A DNA stretch of 28,859 nucleotides, taken from NCBI GenBank assembly GCA_903921135.1, contig CAIXOY010000557.1, positions 1 through 28,859 of the forward strand. The letters are read 5' to 3'. This DNA comes from an uncultured Gammaproteobacteria bacterium (lineage in GTDB: Bacteria > Pseudomonadota > Gammaproteobacteria > Pseudomonadales > UBA5518). The notes under the pieces were generated by a model that saw only the letters and a program-made list of their open reading frames with translations, was not told where the DNA came from and searched no databases. This document shows positions 1 to 8,901 of the stretch, piece by piece; the stretch's first letter is position 1, and every line of letters begins with the position of its first letter. Made by a program: the position numbers and the translations under genes.

Positions 1-1305
<1,305 letters not shown>

Positions 1306-1434
1306 GGGGACTTCCTGCGACACGAGGGAAAGGGCCGCGAAAGTAACCGAGGGGCGAGATGGTTGGCAATCGCGGCATCCGGGCCGGATACCGCGTGGGG
1401 GCGTGGCTTCCTTGCTGTGTGGTGCAGGGAGTGA

Positions 1435-1821
1435 TCAGCGGACCCGGCAGGGCACCGTATCGCTCACGATCACGAAGCCATCAGCGTCCAGGATCTTTCC
1501 GGCTGTGGGGCCCTGAACGAAATTGCGAGCGACGGAGGTGGCGCCGGCAGCGACGTCTGCAGGCTTGCTGCTGAAATCGAACTCCACTTCTCCGGCCACA
1601 GCAGGCTGCAACTCCGAGAGCCGTGAGTTCATGCCTGACACGATCTCGGCCTGATAATCCCCGTCGGGCAGATTCTTCGCGTCGACCGATACCACCGAAC
1701 GATCGGCGCGTTGCTCGCATCGAACACGCAACGCCTCACCGGCTGTCGCAGGAATGGCAACGGACGAGAACACTGCTGCTGCCAGCCCGGTGATGGCAGA
1801 GCGATGGATGAATCCGCGCAT
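1435..1821 (-). CDS. Small exported protein of unknown function
   Basis: This 128-residue protein has a typical Sec signal peptide: a positive N-terminus (MRGFIHRS), a hydrophobic stretch at about 9-24 and an Ala-rich cleavage region ending near ATAG (residues 25-28). The mature part is about 100 residues, rich in Val, Ala and Asp. It has two cysteines, C35 near its start and C125 near its end, which could form one disulfide in the periplasm. The start is supported by AAGGAG about seven bases upstream of the ATG. It lies upstream of ettA on the same strand with a 129-base gap, and is divergent from the exported protein at 1905. I do not recognise the family. The composition and signal peptide argue that it is a real gene rather than a shadow frame. 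Confidence 0.7.
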   Translation of the reverse strand: MRGFIHRSAITGLAAAVFSSVAIPATAGEALRVRCEQRADRSVVSVDAKNLPDGDYQAEIVSGMNSRLSELQPAVAGEVEFDFSSKPADVAAGATSVARNFVQGPTAGKILDADGFVIVSDTVPCRVR

Positions 1822-1904
1822 GAACTTCTCCTTGAGTTGTTGTGGTCAAGCCGCCCGGAGACTACGTTGGGCGAATTCCGGTTGCCACCCGAGGTGTGTG
1901 AAAC

Positions 1905-2522
1905 GTGATCCAGATCGCGAAATTTGCCGTGCGCTCGCTGCTGTTCCTTTTCGTTGCCGTGCTCGCGCCAACCGCCCACGCCATCCTTGACGAGATCTCG
2001 TGGGAAGCCACGCGCATCGTGCGTGTCGATGGCCGTACGCTCGAAACGCGTGTCCATCACACCAAACTCAAGGAGCGCATCAGTGCTCTGGTGAAGGGCG
2101 TGGAGATCAATCTGGTGTTGCGCTACGACAGGAAGCTCATCTGGCAGATGACACCCATGTTCGCGCTCGCTGCGGAAACAGACATCAGTGAGATGGATTC
2201 ACCGGCGAATATCCGTGTGCTCTCGCGCCAACAGGTAGGCAAGGAAACCGTGGGCGGTGCGTCCAGTACGCATTGGAAAATCGTCTACCAGACGCGCGGC
2301 GGTGCGCGCCGAGAGGGCGAGTACTGGCAGAACGGCGCCGGCGTACATGTGAAAAGCCGCTTTGTAGTGAGCGATCCTGAAGGCAAGGAGCGGCGCGTGG
2401 AGCTGGAACTGCGGGATCTGAAGGTAGGGGCGCAGCCGCCCGGTGTCTTCGAGGTGCCGGAGGGCTACAAGGTGATGCCGCTGGATACCGGTGCGTTGCT
2501 GCGGGATGTGTTGGGGTTCTGA
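1905..2522 (+). CDS. Exported protein of unknown function, possible LolA/DUF4412-like fold
   Basis: This 205-residue protein starts at a GTG with GAGGTG eight bases upstream. Residues 1-26 form a signal peptide (hydrophobic core LLFLFVAVLAP, probable cleavage after TAHA). The mature region alternates short beta-like strands: a charged segment VDGRTLETRVHHTKLKER, then VLRYDRKLIWQMTP, then ESW/EYW-type aromatic positions (SSTHWKIVYQT, REGEYWQNGAGVHVKSRF) and a proline-containing end FEVPEGYKVMPL. That pattern resembles LolA/LolB-like or DUF4412 periplasmic proteins, which use a curved beta sheet to hold lipids, but this is resemblance of style only. It is divergent from the small exported protein at 1435-1821, so the two may share a regulatory region (1822-1904). 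Function unknown. Confidence 0.75.
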   Translation: MIQIAKFAVRSLLFLFVAVLAPTAHAILDEISWEATRIVRVDGRTLETRVHHTKLKERISALVKGVEINLVLRYDRKLIWQMTPMFALAAETDISEMDSPANIRVLSRQQVGKETVGGASSTHWKIVYQTRGGARREGEYWQNGAGVHVKSRFVVSDPEGKERRVELELRDLKVGAQPPGVFEVPEGYKVMPLDTGALLRDVLGF

Positions 2523-2730
2523 GAGAGCGCTGGCCGATTGCCGTCACCGAGGCCACGTAACTGCGCGTCGGCAGGTCGAGCAGCCCGAGTGCAAGCGGCA
2601 CCGCCGTGACTTCCCTGTTCGCTGCGAGCAGCAGGCGAATGCCATCCACCAGTTCCAGTTCGCCGCACACCGGTTGCGGCGATGGCGCAGAGCGCGAATG
2701 CGGGAATGCGATCGACAGGGATGTTACCTG
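2521..2730 (-). pseudogene. Possible gene remnant in the gap before the adenylate cyclase
   Basis: The 336 bases between 2523 and 2858 hold no intact gene. On the minus strand a stretch of about 70 codons reads like real protein (for example GELELVDGIRLLLAANREV and TAVPLALGLLDLPTRSYVA), with balanced hydrophobic composition. The plus-strand frames over the same bases are rich in Arg, Cys and His and look like noise. It has no credible start, and it runs at its end into the antisense of the 1905-2522 gene, so it is at most a truncated fragment. I do not recognise the family. The remaining 130 bases before 2859 are comparatively A/T-rich and may hold the cyclase promoter, but I cannot point to a convincing -35/-10 pair. 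Confidence 0.25.
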
Positions 2731-2858
2731 GCCGTGTGAGTGCCTCCATAGCCCCGACCGGTCTTTCGAGTCTTGGATAATCTTTTGTTCATTACGCTGT
2801 GCCATGATGAAAGTGTGATGGGGGCTGGACACAAGATGCGTCGAGAGGGCTGCCCGGC

Positions 2859-4607
2859 ATGACAAGCACCCGCCGCCTTGCGGCCATCCTCGCCGCTGAC
2901 GTGGCGGGCTACTCCGCGTTGATGGAGCGCGACGAAGAAGGCACTTTCGGTGCGATTCGTGCGCTGCAGCGCGACGTGATCGAGCCGAGTCTGGCGGAGC
3001 ACCGTGGCCGGCTGATCAAGACTACCGGAGACGGCTTCCTCGCCGAGTTCGCCAGTCCATTTGCCGCTCTCAAATGCGCGATGGCGATACAGAACAGACC
3101 GGCGGCCGACACAGTCGGGGATACGCCGCTCAAACTCCGCATAGGTCTCAACCTCGGCGATGTGATCATCGATGACACCGGTGATGTTTACGGCGAGGGC
3201 ATCAATGTCGCCGCGCGACTCGAGGGGCTCGCCGAGCCAGGCGGCATCCTTGTGTCGGACAAGATCTTCCGCGAGGTGGAAGGAAAGCTGGATGCCGCCC
3301 TCGAGGATCGCGGCGAGCAGCAGTTGAAGAATATTGCGCGGCCTTTGCGCGTCTACGCTGTGCGCAGGGAGGGTGCTGCAGGCGTGCCTTTGCTGCCGCG
3401 TTTTGCGGTCAAGCAGGCCAAGCCTTCAATCGCCGTACTCGCGTTCGAGAACAGGTCTGGCGACCCGGAACAGGAGTATTTTTCCGACGGTATCAGCGAG
3501 GACATCATCACCGACCTGTCGAAGGTCTCCGGGCTGATGGTGATCGCGCGCAACTCCAGCTTTACCTACAAGGGCAAGGCAGTCGATCTGCGGGAGGTAG
3601 GCCGCGCCCTCGGAGCGAGCTATGTACTGGAAGGCTCCGTCCGACGTGCCGGCAATCGCATCAGGATCACCGCGCAGCTGATCGACGCCACCAACGGCGC
3701 GCATCTGTGGGCCGAGCGTTTCGACCGTGATCTCTCCGACCTGTTTGAAGTCCAGGACGACGTTACCCGCCATATCGTCGACGCGCTGAGGGTGACCTTG
3801 AGCCCTGCAGAGAAGGCGCGACTTGCGACCGGTGGTACCAGCGATTTCAACGCCTACGACCATCTCCTGCGCGGTCGGGAATTCCTGTTGGGAGAACACA
3901 AGACCAGAGAGACCTTCGAGCAGGCAGTAAAACATTTTGCCCTGTCGATCGAGCTCGATCCCAACTATGCGCAGGCCTATGCGGGGCTCGGTTGGGCCTA
4001 TCTCTACGATTATCAGAACGGCTGGAGCGACGACGCCGTCGACTCCCTGGCACTCGCCAAACAGAATGTCGGGCACGCCATTCAATGCGACCCGGACGAG
4101 CCGATGGCACACGTTGTCGCCTCGATACTTGCCTCATACCAAAGGGATCTTGATCGGGCGAAGGCAGAAGCCGAATGGGCGCTGACGTTGAATCCGAACT
4201 GCACCGAGGCCTATGCCTGCCTGGGCAACTTCGCGACGTTCTTGGGGAGGCCGCTGGAGGGCATTCCCATGCTCGAGCGCGCCATGGCGCTCGATCCTGC
4301 CTATACCCAGCAGTACCTGCATTTGCTCGGAGTCGCCAACCTCGTAGCCGGCCGCTTCGAAGCGGCGGTCCTGGCCCTCAGGCAGCGCATCCTTCTGGTA
4401 CCCACCACGGATTTTTCCCGCGCTGCGCTCGTATCCGCTCTCGGCCATCTCGGAGAAGTCGATGAAGCGCGGCGCATCTGGGGCGAACTCAAGCGGATTA
4501 ACCCGAAGTATTCCTTCAACGAGCATTTCGGCCGACAGCCCTACACGAACAAGGACGACCTCAGGCGTATTGCCGAGGGTCTCGCGAAGGCCGGGTTGTC
4601 CGGGTAG
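2859..4607 (+). CDS. Class III adenylate cyclase with TolB/FlgO-like domain and TPR repeats
   Basis: This 582-residue protein makes cAMP from ATP. Residues 5-170 form the class III cyclase homology domain, and the full catalytic set is visible: metal-binding D14 (AADVAGYS) and D58 (TTGDGF), adenine-selecting K54 and D109 (GDVYG), and transition-state N116 and R120 (INVAAR). The Lys/Asp pair predicts ATP rather than GTP. About 187-315 is a TolB-N/FlgO-like region (SIAVLAFENRSGDPEQEYFS, then GASYVLEGSVRR and AQLIDATNGAHLWAERFDR). About 330-580 holds TPR-type helical pairs (ALSIELDPNYAQAYAGLGWA, WALTLNPNCTEAYACLG). There is no clear membrane segment, so the enzyme is probably cytosolic. This architecture is common in alphaproteobacteria and some gammaproteobacteria, but the input signals are mostly unknown. 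The start gives MTSTRRLAAILAADVAGYS, the usual N-terminus of the family. Confidence 0.92.
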   Translation: MTSTRRLAAILAADVAGYSALMERDEEGTFGAIRALQRDVIEPSLAEHRGRLIKTTGDGFLAEFASPFAALKCAMAIQNRPAADTVGDTPLKLRIGLNLGDVIIDDTGDVYGEGINVAARLEGLAEPGGILVSDKIFREVEGKLDAALEDRGEQQLKNIARPLRVYAVRREGAAGVPLLPRFAVKQAKPSIAVLAFENRSGDPEQEYFSDGISEDIITDLSKVSGLMVIARNSSFTYKGKAVDLREVGRALGASYVLEGSVRRAGNRIRITAQLIDATNGAHLWAERFDRDLSDLFEVQDDVTRHIVDALRVTLSPAEKARLATGGTSDFNAYDHLLRGREFLLGEHKTRETFEQAVKHFALSIELDPNYAQAYAGLGWAYLYDYQNGWSDDAVDSLALAKQNVGHAIQCDPDEPMAHVVASILASYQRDLDRAKAEAEWALTLNPNCTEAYACLGNFATFLGRPLEGIPMLERAMALDPAYTQQYLHLLGVANLVAGRFEAAVLALRQRILLVPTTDFSRAALVSALGHLGEVDEARRIWGELKRINPKYSFNEHFGRQPYTNKDDLRRIAEGLAKAGLSG

Positions 4608-4657
4608 CTTTAGCGTTGCTGCAAGAGCCGCCATGGCTCGGGATTTCAGGGGACCTC

Positions 4658-5125
4658 ATGGACAAGATCACGCTGCAAAACCCGGTGTTCGCGATCTACG
4701 CGATCGCGGCAAGTCTCATGATTCTCAAGGCCGTCGCCATGTCCTGGCTCACGGTCGTTCGGATGTTGCAGGAGAATGGGGGCTTCCGCTCGCCTGAGGA
4801 CATCAGGAAGACGCCGCTCAATCCGGAGCCTGACCCCAAACAGCTTCAGCCCAATGAGCGCGTCGAGCGAATCCGGCGCATTCAGTTGAATGACCTCGAA
4901 AACCTGCCGTTCTTCCTGGTCGCCGGGCTTCTTTTCGTTCTCACCGATCCGTCGCTTAACTTCGCTCGCTGGATGCTGTACGGCTATGTCGTGTCGCGAC
5001 TGTTGCATTTCGGCGCCTATATCACCGCGCAGACCCATGAGGTGCGGGCGACGTTCTGGACCGCGGGTTCGTTGATTCTGATCTACATGGCGTGCTATAC
5101 ACTGGTCGTCGCGCTGCGCTTGTGA
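4658..5125 (+). CDS. MAPEG-family membrane protein
   Basis: This 155-residue integral membrane protein has about four hydrophobic segments (near residues 10-30, 80-100, 105-125 and 130-152). The polar motif ERVERIRRIQLNDLENLPFF (about 68-87) between the first and second is the MAPEG signature; the conserved Glu, Arg and Asn belong to the glutathione-binding site in eukaryotic members such as microsomal prostaglandin E synthase 1 and MGST1. A later HEVRATFWTAG stretch also fits the family. Bacterial members are usually assumed to be glutathione S-transferases or peroxidases, but few have been tested. I chose the ATG at 4658 over an in-frame ATG at 4616 because AGGGGA lies just before it and the product then starts MDKITLQNPVFAIYA, as family members do. 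It stands alone, 50 bases after the cyclase gene. Confidence 0.88.
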   Translation: MDKITLQNPVFAIYAIAASLMILKAVAMSWLTVVRMLQENGGFRSPEDIRKTPLNPEPDPKQLQPNERVERIRRIQLNDLENLPFFLVAGLLFVLTDPSLNFARWMLYGYVVSRLLHFGAYITAQTHEVRATFWTAGSLILIYMACYTLVVALRL

Positions 5126-5159
5126 TGTGCTGCGCAGAGCCCCTTCCGCGGCAAAGCCC

Positions 5160-5213
5160 ATGTTTGACAAGACGATGTCCATCGACGGTTTCGACCCTGA
5201 GCTGGCAGCCGCA
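5160..5213 (+). pseudogene. Relic of a second glyA 5' end
   Basis: Eighteen codons read MFDKTMSIDGFDPELAAA, against MFDKQMSIDGFDPELAAA at the start of the intact glyA at 9257. Seven codons differ only synonymously and one (ACG against CAG) changes the residue, so the two copies diverged while both were under protein-level selection. The match stops at 5213. Beyond it the frame continues with unrelated sequence (HWACMLQPMAQ...) to a stop at 5331-5333. The relic lies 34 bases after the MAPEG stop codon, and no similarity is visible between the bases upstream of the two glyA starts. Confidence 0.8.
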
Positions 5214-5329
5214 CATTGGGCGTGCATGCTTCAACCAATGGCGCAGCGTGATGCATACGGTTGGCAGCGCCTGGCCTGCGACCTGCCGACACCCTGCGTC
5301 GCCGCCGCTCTGACGCGAGCGGCCCACAC

Positions 5330-6328
5330 ATGAACCTGCGCCGCCTCGGGACGACGAACCTCGAGGTCTCCCCGCTTTGCCTCGGCACGATGTCGATGGG
5401 AAGTTCGGCCTGGAAACGCTGGGTGCTGGATGAGCCCGCCTCGATTCCTGTCTTGCGGCGCGCGCTCGAACTTGGCATCAACTTCTTCGACATGGCGGAC
5501 TGGTATTCGCTTGGCCGCAACGAGGAAGTAGTCGGGCAGAATCTGCTGAAGATGACCTCGCGAGACAAGCTGGTGCTTGCAACCAAGGTCTTCTATCCCA
5601 TGAGCGAGGACCCGGAGGACCGCGGCCTTTCGCGCAAGCACATCGCCACTTCCATAGACCGGTCGCTGAAACGCATCGGTACCGACCATATCGATCTGTA
5701 CGTCATCCACGCCTTCGACGCGGAAACACCGGTCGAGGAGACGATGGAGGCACTGCACGCGACGGTGCGCGCCGGAAAGGTGCTCTATCTCGGTGCATCG
5801 ACCATGTACACTTGGCAATTCGCGAAGATGAACCACGCAGCCGCGATGAACGGCTGGACGACCTTCGTCAACATGCAGTGCCAGTACAACCTGCTGTACC
5901 GGGAAGAGGAACGCGAAATGTTCCCCTGCTGCCGGGACCAGGGCGTCGCCCTCACGACCTTCAGCCCGCTGGCGCGGGGGTTCCTTGCTCGCGACGAAAG
6001 CGCGACCGCGCGTACGGCCCACGATCCTTACCAGGGTTTCTATGGCGACGAAATCGATCGTGAGATCGCGCGTCGCGTTTGCGAGGTGGCGGCTCGCCGT
6101 GGCGTGAGCCGAGCGCATGTGGCGATGGCCTGGGTTGCCGGGAACCCGCAAGCCAACGTACCTATCGTTGGAGCCGCAAACACATCGCAGCTCGACGTCG
6201 CGGTCGAGGCGCTCGCGCTTAGACTCGATGCCAGTGAGCGGGAGTTTCTTGAAGCACCCTACCGGCCGCGCGACGTTATCAACGACCAGAACCCGTTGCG
6301 CCGGCCGCGCGCGCTTGGTCCGGACTAG
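5330..6328 (+). CDS. Aldo/keto reductase
   Basis: This 332-residue NAD(P)H-dependent oxidoreductase has the (beta/alpha)8 aldo/keto reductase fold. The N-terminus MNLRRLGTTNLEVSPLCLGT is the usual first strand. The catalytic tetrad is complete: D54 and Y59 (FFDMADWYSLGRNEE), K86 (LATKVFYP) and H127 (LYVIHAFD). The C-terminal cofactor region VPIVGAANTSQLDVAVEAL (about 280-300) fits the phosphate/adenine-binding loop. The substrate cannot be predicted. The start is chosen at the ATG whose product matches the family; an upstream frame would add 23 Arg-rich residues. That ATG overlaps the stop of the short frame carrying the glyA relic as ATGA, and no good Shine-Dalgarno site is seen before it, so translation may be coupled. 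It is the first gene of a three-gene block with the dioxygenase and the transporter. Confidence 0.93.
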   Translation: MNLRRLGTTNLEVSPLCLGTMSMGSSAWKRWVLDEPASIPVLRRALELGINFFDMADWYSLGRNEEVVGQNLLKMTSRDKLVLATKVFYPMSEDPEDRGLSRKHIATSIDRSLKRIGTDHIDLYVIHAFDAETPVEETMEALHATVRAGKVLYLGASTMYTWQFAKMNHAAAMNGWTTFVNMQCQYNLLYREEEREMFPCCRDQGVALTTFSPLARGFLARDESATARTAHDPYQGFYGDEIDREIARRVCEVAARRGVSRAHVAMAWVAGNPQANVPIVGAANTSQLDVAVEALALRLDASEREFLEAPYRPRDVINDQNPLRRPRALGPD

Positions 6329-6358
6329 CCCGCAACCCGGTGGCCGGGGAGTGAAACC

Positions 6359-7273
6359 ATGTTGCTGAAGTCGTTTGAAACGAATGCGTCGTCTGCAGAT
6401 GTCGTCGATGTGCTGCGGCGCGATGGTGGCGTGATTGTCCGCAACCTGGCTCCGGTCAGTCTGATTGACGCCTGCTCTGCGGAGCTTCGGTTGAAATTCG
6501 ATGCGTTTGATGAAAGCCAACGCACGGACTTCAGTGGTGCGAAGACACTCCGGTGCGGTGGCGTATTGCGCTATGCGCCGGCCTGCGCTGCGCTGATCTC
6601 GCACCGGATGGTACTGGATGTGGCCGATGCGATCCTCCTGCCCGCATGCGCCGATTACCAGATCGGGAGCACCACGGGGATCGAGATCCTGCCGGGGGAG
6701 AGCGACCAGCAACTCCATCGCGACGATACCGGCTATCCGATCCAGCTCGCCGGACTCGAACTCCAGATCGGCGTGATGTGGGCGTTCACCGACTTTACGG
6801 CAGAGAACGGGGCAACGCGCGTCGTGCCCGGCAGCCATCGCTTTCTCCGTGCGTGGCACAGGCCGGACCTTGCGCATCAGGTGCAGGCGGTCATGCCCCG
6901 AGGCTCCGCTCTTTTCTATCTGGGATCGACCTGGCATGGGGGCGGTGCAAACCGCAGCCAGGCTCCCCGGACCGGACTGATCAATACCTATTGCCTGGGC
7001 TGGCTTCGCTCGGAGGAGAACCACACTCTCGAGGTTCCTCCGGAATCGGCGCGGCAGTACGACGAACGAGTGCGGCGTCTGCTGGGGTATACGACGCATG
7101 GGGCCGGCCACGATCTGCTCGGCTACTACGACGGCAACGATCCGGTCTGGGTGCGGCAGGATGAAGCCGCGGCCGTGGCGCGCGGTCAGGTGGCTGCAAG
7201 GGCGGATGCACGCCTGCCATCATCGTCGGAGGTTGCGGATGCGGCGGCTCAGAAAAACGTGTGCGATCATTGA
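6359..7273 (+). CDS. Phytanoyl-CoA dioxygenase family protein (Fe(II)/2-oxoglutarate oxygenase)
   Basis: This 304-residue protein belongs to the PhyH family of non-haem iron, 2-oxoglutarate-dependent oxygenases, which usually hydroxylate an unactivated carbon. The iron-binding triad is visible: H120 and D122 (QLHRDD) with H193 (TWHGGGANRS). R204 (PRTGL) is placed to bind 2-oxoglutarate. The segment ENGATRVVPGSHRF (149-162) is a hallmark of the family. A tail of about 80 residues follows the core, ending in a low-complexity Ala-rich stretch. The start has GGGGAG a few bases upstream. It lies 30 bases after the aldo/keto reductase and 37 bases before the transporter, all on the same strand, which suggests one transcript. 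The substrate is unknown; the context suggests a small imported molecule that is hydroxylated and reduced. Confidence 0.92.
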   Translation: MLLKSFETNASSADVVDVLRRDGGVIVRNLAPVSLIDACSAELRLKFDAFDESQRTDFSGAKTLRCGGVLRYAPACAALISHRMVLDVADAILLPACADYQIGSTTGIEILPGESDQQLHRDDTGYPIQLAGLELQIGVMWAFTDFTAENGATRVVPGSHRFLRAWHRPDLAHQVQAVMPRGSALFYLGSTWHGGGANRSQAPRTGLINTYCLGWLRSEENHTLEVPPESARQYDERVRRLLGYTTHGAGHDLLGYYDGNDPVWVRQDEAAAVARGQVAARADARLPSSSEVADAAAQKNVCDH

Positions 7274-7310
7274 CGCGGCGGATTGAGAGTCCGGCGAAGG
7301 TTCCCTGCTG

Positions 7311-8723
7311 ATGACGAGGGTTGCACCGCTGTCCCGGCTGGCTTTCGCGTGCAGCGGAGTCCCCACCGCGGGCATCATCAGCAATGGGATCGACTATTTC
7401 CTGTTCTTTTTCTACAGTCAGGTCGTTGGTCTTTCCGCCGCCCTGACCGGTCTGGCACTCGCGATCGCGCTCACGATTGACGCAATTGCCAGTCCGCTGA
7501 TCGGATACGTGTCGGACAACTGGCGTTCCCGTCTGGGCCGGCGCCACCCGTTCATGTACGCATCGATCCTGCCGCTGACCGTGTTGTACGTGCTCGTGTG
7601 GTATCCACCCTCGGACGCGAGTTCGCAGTCGGCCCTGTTCGGTTATCTGCTGACGCTGTCGATTCTCCTGCGATTGTCGATGGCGGCATTCGATGTACCG
7701 GTCCGGACCCTGGTTGCGGAATTGACTTCCGACTATGACGAACGAACCCGACTTGCGTCGCTTCCCATTTCGGCGAGCTGGTTCACCGGTGCGGTGATGA
7801 CGATCGCGATGTACGGCATCTGGCTCAAGGATTCCGCCGAATTCGCCAGTGGCCAGACCAATATCGCCGGATATCAGCAGGCCGCCGTCTTTTGGGGAGC
7901 GGTCATCCTGGCTTCGCTGCTGTTCTCCTCCATCGGGCTTCACCGGGAGATTCCGCGTCTTCACATGAAGACCGCGGAGCAGACTCCGGGTCTGAAGGAC
8001 ATGGCCCGCTCTTTCGGCCAGCTCTTTCAGATCCGCTCCCTGCGGGCGTTGCTCCTGTCGAGCCTGGTTGTGGGCATCGGTCTCGGCACAACCGCCGCGC
8101 TCTGGATCTATCAGTACAGCTTTTTCTACGGAATAGGCAGCGAGCAGATGACCATCCTGATGGTCGTTGAAGCACTCGCCTCGCTCGCGGTCGCGCCTGT
8201 CGTCAGGAGGTTTGTCGTCAAGGGCGACAAGAAGATCATGGCTATCCGGTTCCTGGCTGCATCGGTGGCGATCAGCATGATCCTGCCGCCGTTACTGGTT
8301 CTGAAGCTGATTCCGGAGCGTGGAAGCGAGGGCCTGTGGTGGCTACTTGCCGTCTATGATTTCCTCAGCCAGCTGTTGTGGATAGTGACAGCATCCATCA
8401 TTTACTCGCTGTATGCAGACGTTACCGACAACGTGGCCGAACTGACAGGCAAGCGTCTGGAGGGCGTGATATTCGCGTACCAGACGTTTGTCGACAAAGC
8501 CGCGACGGCTATTGGTACGTTGCTGGCCGGGCTTCTGCTTACGCTGATCAATTACCCCACAGCCGCCGAAAACGCAGCGATTCCGGAAGATGTCCTTGCG
8601 CGGCTCGGGATGGGCTACATGGGCGTGTGGTGCGTGTTCGCTTCTCTCGGGATCTTTTTTCTTTCCAGCTGCGACTTCGCGCGACCGATCCGGACCGGAT
8701 TGTTCGTGCGCACCGAGGATTGA
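7311..8723 (+). CDS. GPH-family (MFS_2) sugar:cation symporter-like transporter
   Basis: This 470-residue polytopic protein has about 12 hydrophobic segments. The stretch DAIASPLIGYVSDNWRSRLG followed by RRHPFM (about 57-82), between the second and third segments, is the signature of the glycoside-pentoside-hexuronide:cation symporter branch of the major facilitator superfamily (MelB relatives). A second-half loop with VVRRFVVKGDKKIMAI (about 303-318) and the FAYQTFVDKAATAIG helix (about 391-405) also fit. MelB-type members import sugars with Na+ or H+, but many relatives in environmental bacteria have no assigned substrate. The start gives a short cytoplasmic N-terminus; the upstream ribosome site is only a weak AAGG. 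It is the last gene of the three-gene block. Fourteen bases after its stop begins an IS3-type end, so any original downstream partner may be lost. Confidence 0.9.
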   Translation: MTRVAPLSRLAFACSGVPTAGIISNGIDYFLFFFYSQVVGLSAALTGLALAIALTIDAIASPLIGYVSDNWRSRLGRRHPFMYASILPLTVLYVLVWYPPSDASSQSALFGYLLTLSILLRLSMAAFDVPVRTLVAELTSDYDERTRLASLPISASWFTGAVMTIAMYGIWLKDSAEFASGQTNIAGYQQAAVFWGAVILASLLFSSIGLHREIPRLHMKTAEQTPGLKDMARSFGQLFQIRSLRALLLSSLVVGIGLGTTAALWIYQYSFFYGIGSEQMTILMVVEALASLAVAPVVRRFVVKGDKKIMAIRFLAASVAISMILPPLLVLKLIPERGSEGLWWLLAVYDFLSQLLWIVTASIIYSLYADVTDNVAELTGKRLEGVIFAYQTFVDKAATAIGTLLAGLLLTLINYPTAAENAAIPEDVLARLGMGYMGVWCVFASLGIFFLSSCDFARPIRTGLFVRTED

Positions 8724-8737
8724 CCAGCCACACGGCG

Positions 8738-8900
8738 TGACCTGCCCGGCGATTTTCGGACCGTTTGATTCTTGAGAGGATGGCCCCTGCTGACAAGCGA
8801 GGGAACCATGAGGAAGGGCCGTTTCACCGAAGAGCAGATGGTCAAGATCCTGCGGGAAGCCGACCGGGGCAGTGTCCCGGAGGTGGCCAAGCGGAAGGGC
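8738..8900 (+). mobile_element. Left end of an IS3-family insertion sequence with the first 31 codons of orfA
   Basis: From 8808 the frame reads MRKGRFTEEQMVKILREADR and on to EVAKRKG, the typical N-terminus of the IS3-family OrfA helix-turn-helix protein, and then loses all similarity after residue 31 (8900). About 70 bases upstream, TGACCTGCCCGGCGATTTTC at 8738 has the TG-terminated, CCCGG-rich form of an IS3 left inverted repeat. The usual leader with GAGGGAACC before the ATG is also present. No OrfB, DDE domain or right inverted repeat is found in the window, so the element is a dead fragment. Its right edge abuts another truncated gene on the opposite strand. Confidence 0.75.
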
Positions 8901-8901
8901 G

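Noticed and set aside
1306..1434. Strong promoter for ettA
   Set aside because: I looked for paired -35 and -10 boxes on the minus strand and found only weak matches, so none is listed.
5231..7111. A 626-codon minus-strand frame across the reductase and dioxygenase genes
   Set aside because: Arg/His-rich composition and no motif, while the plus-strand genes beneath it have full catalytic sites.
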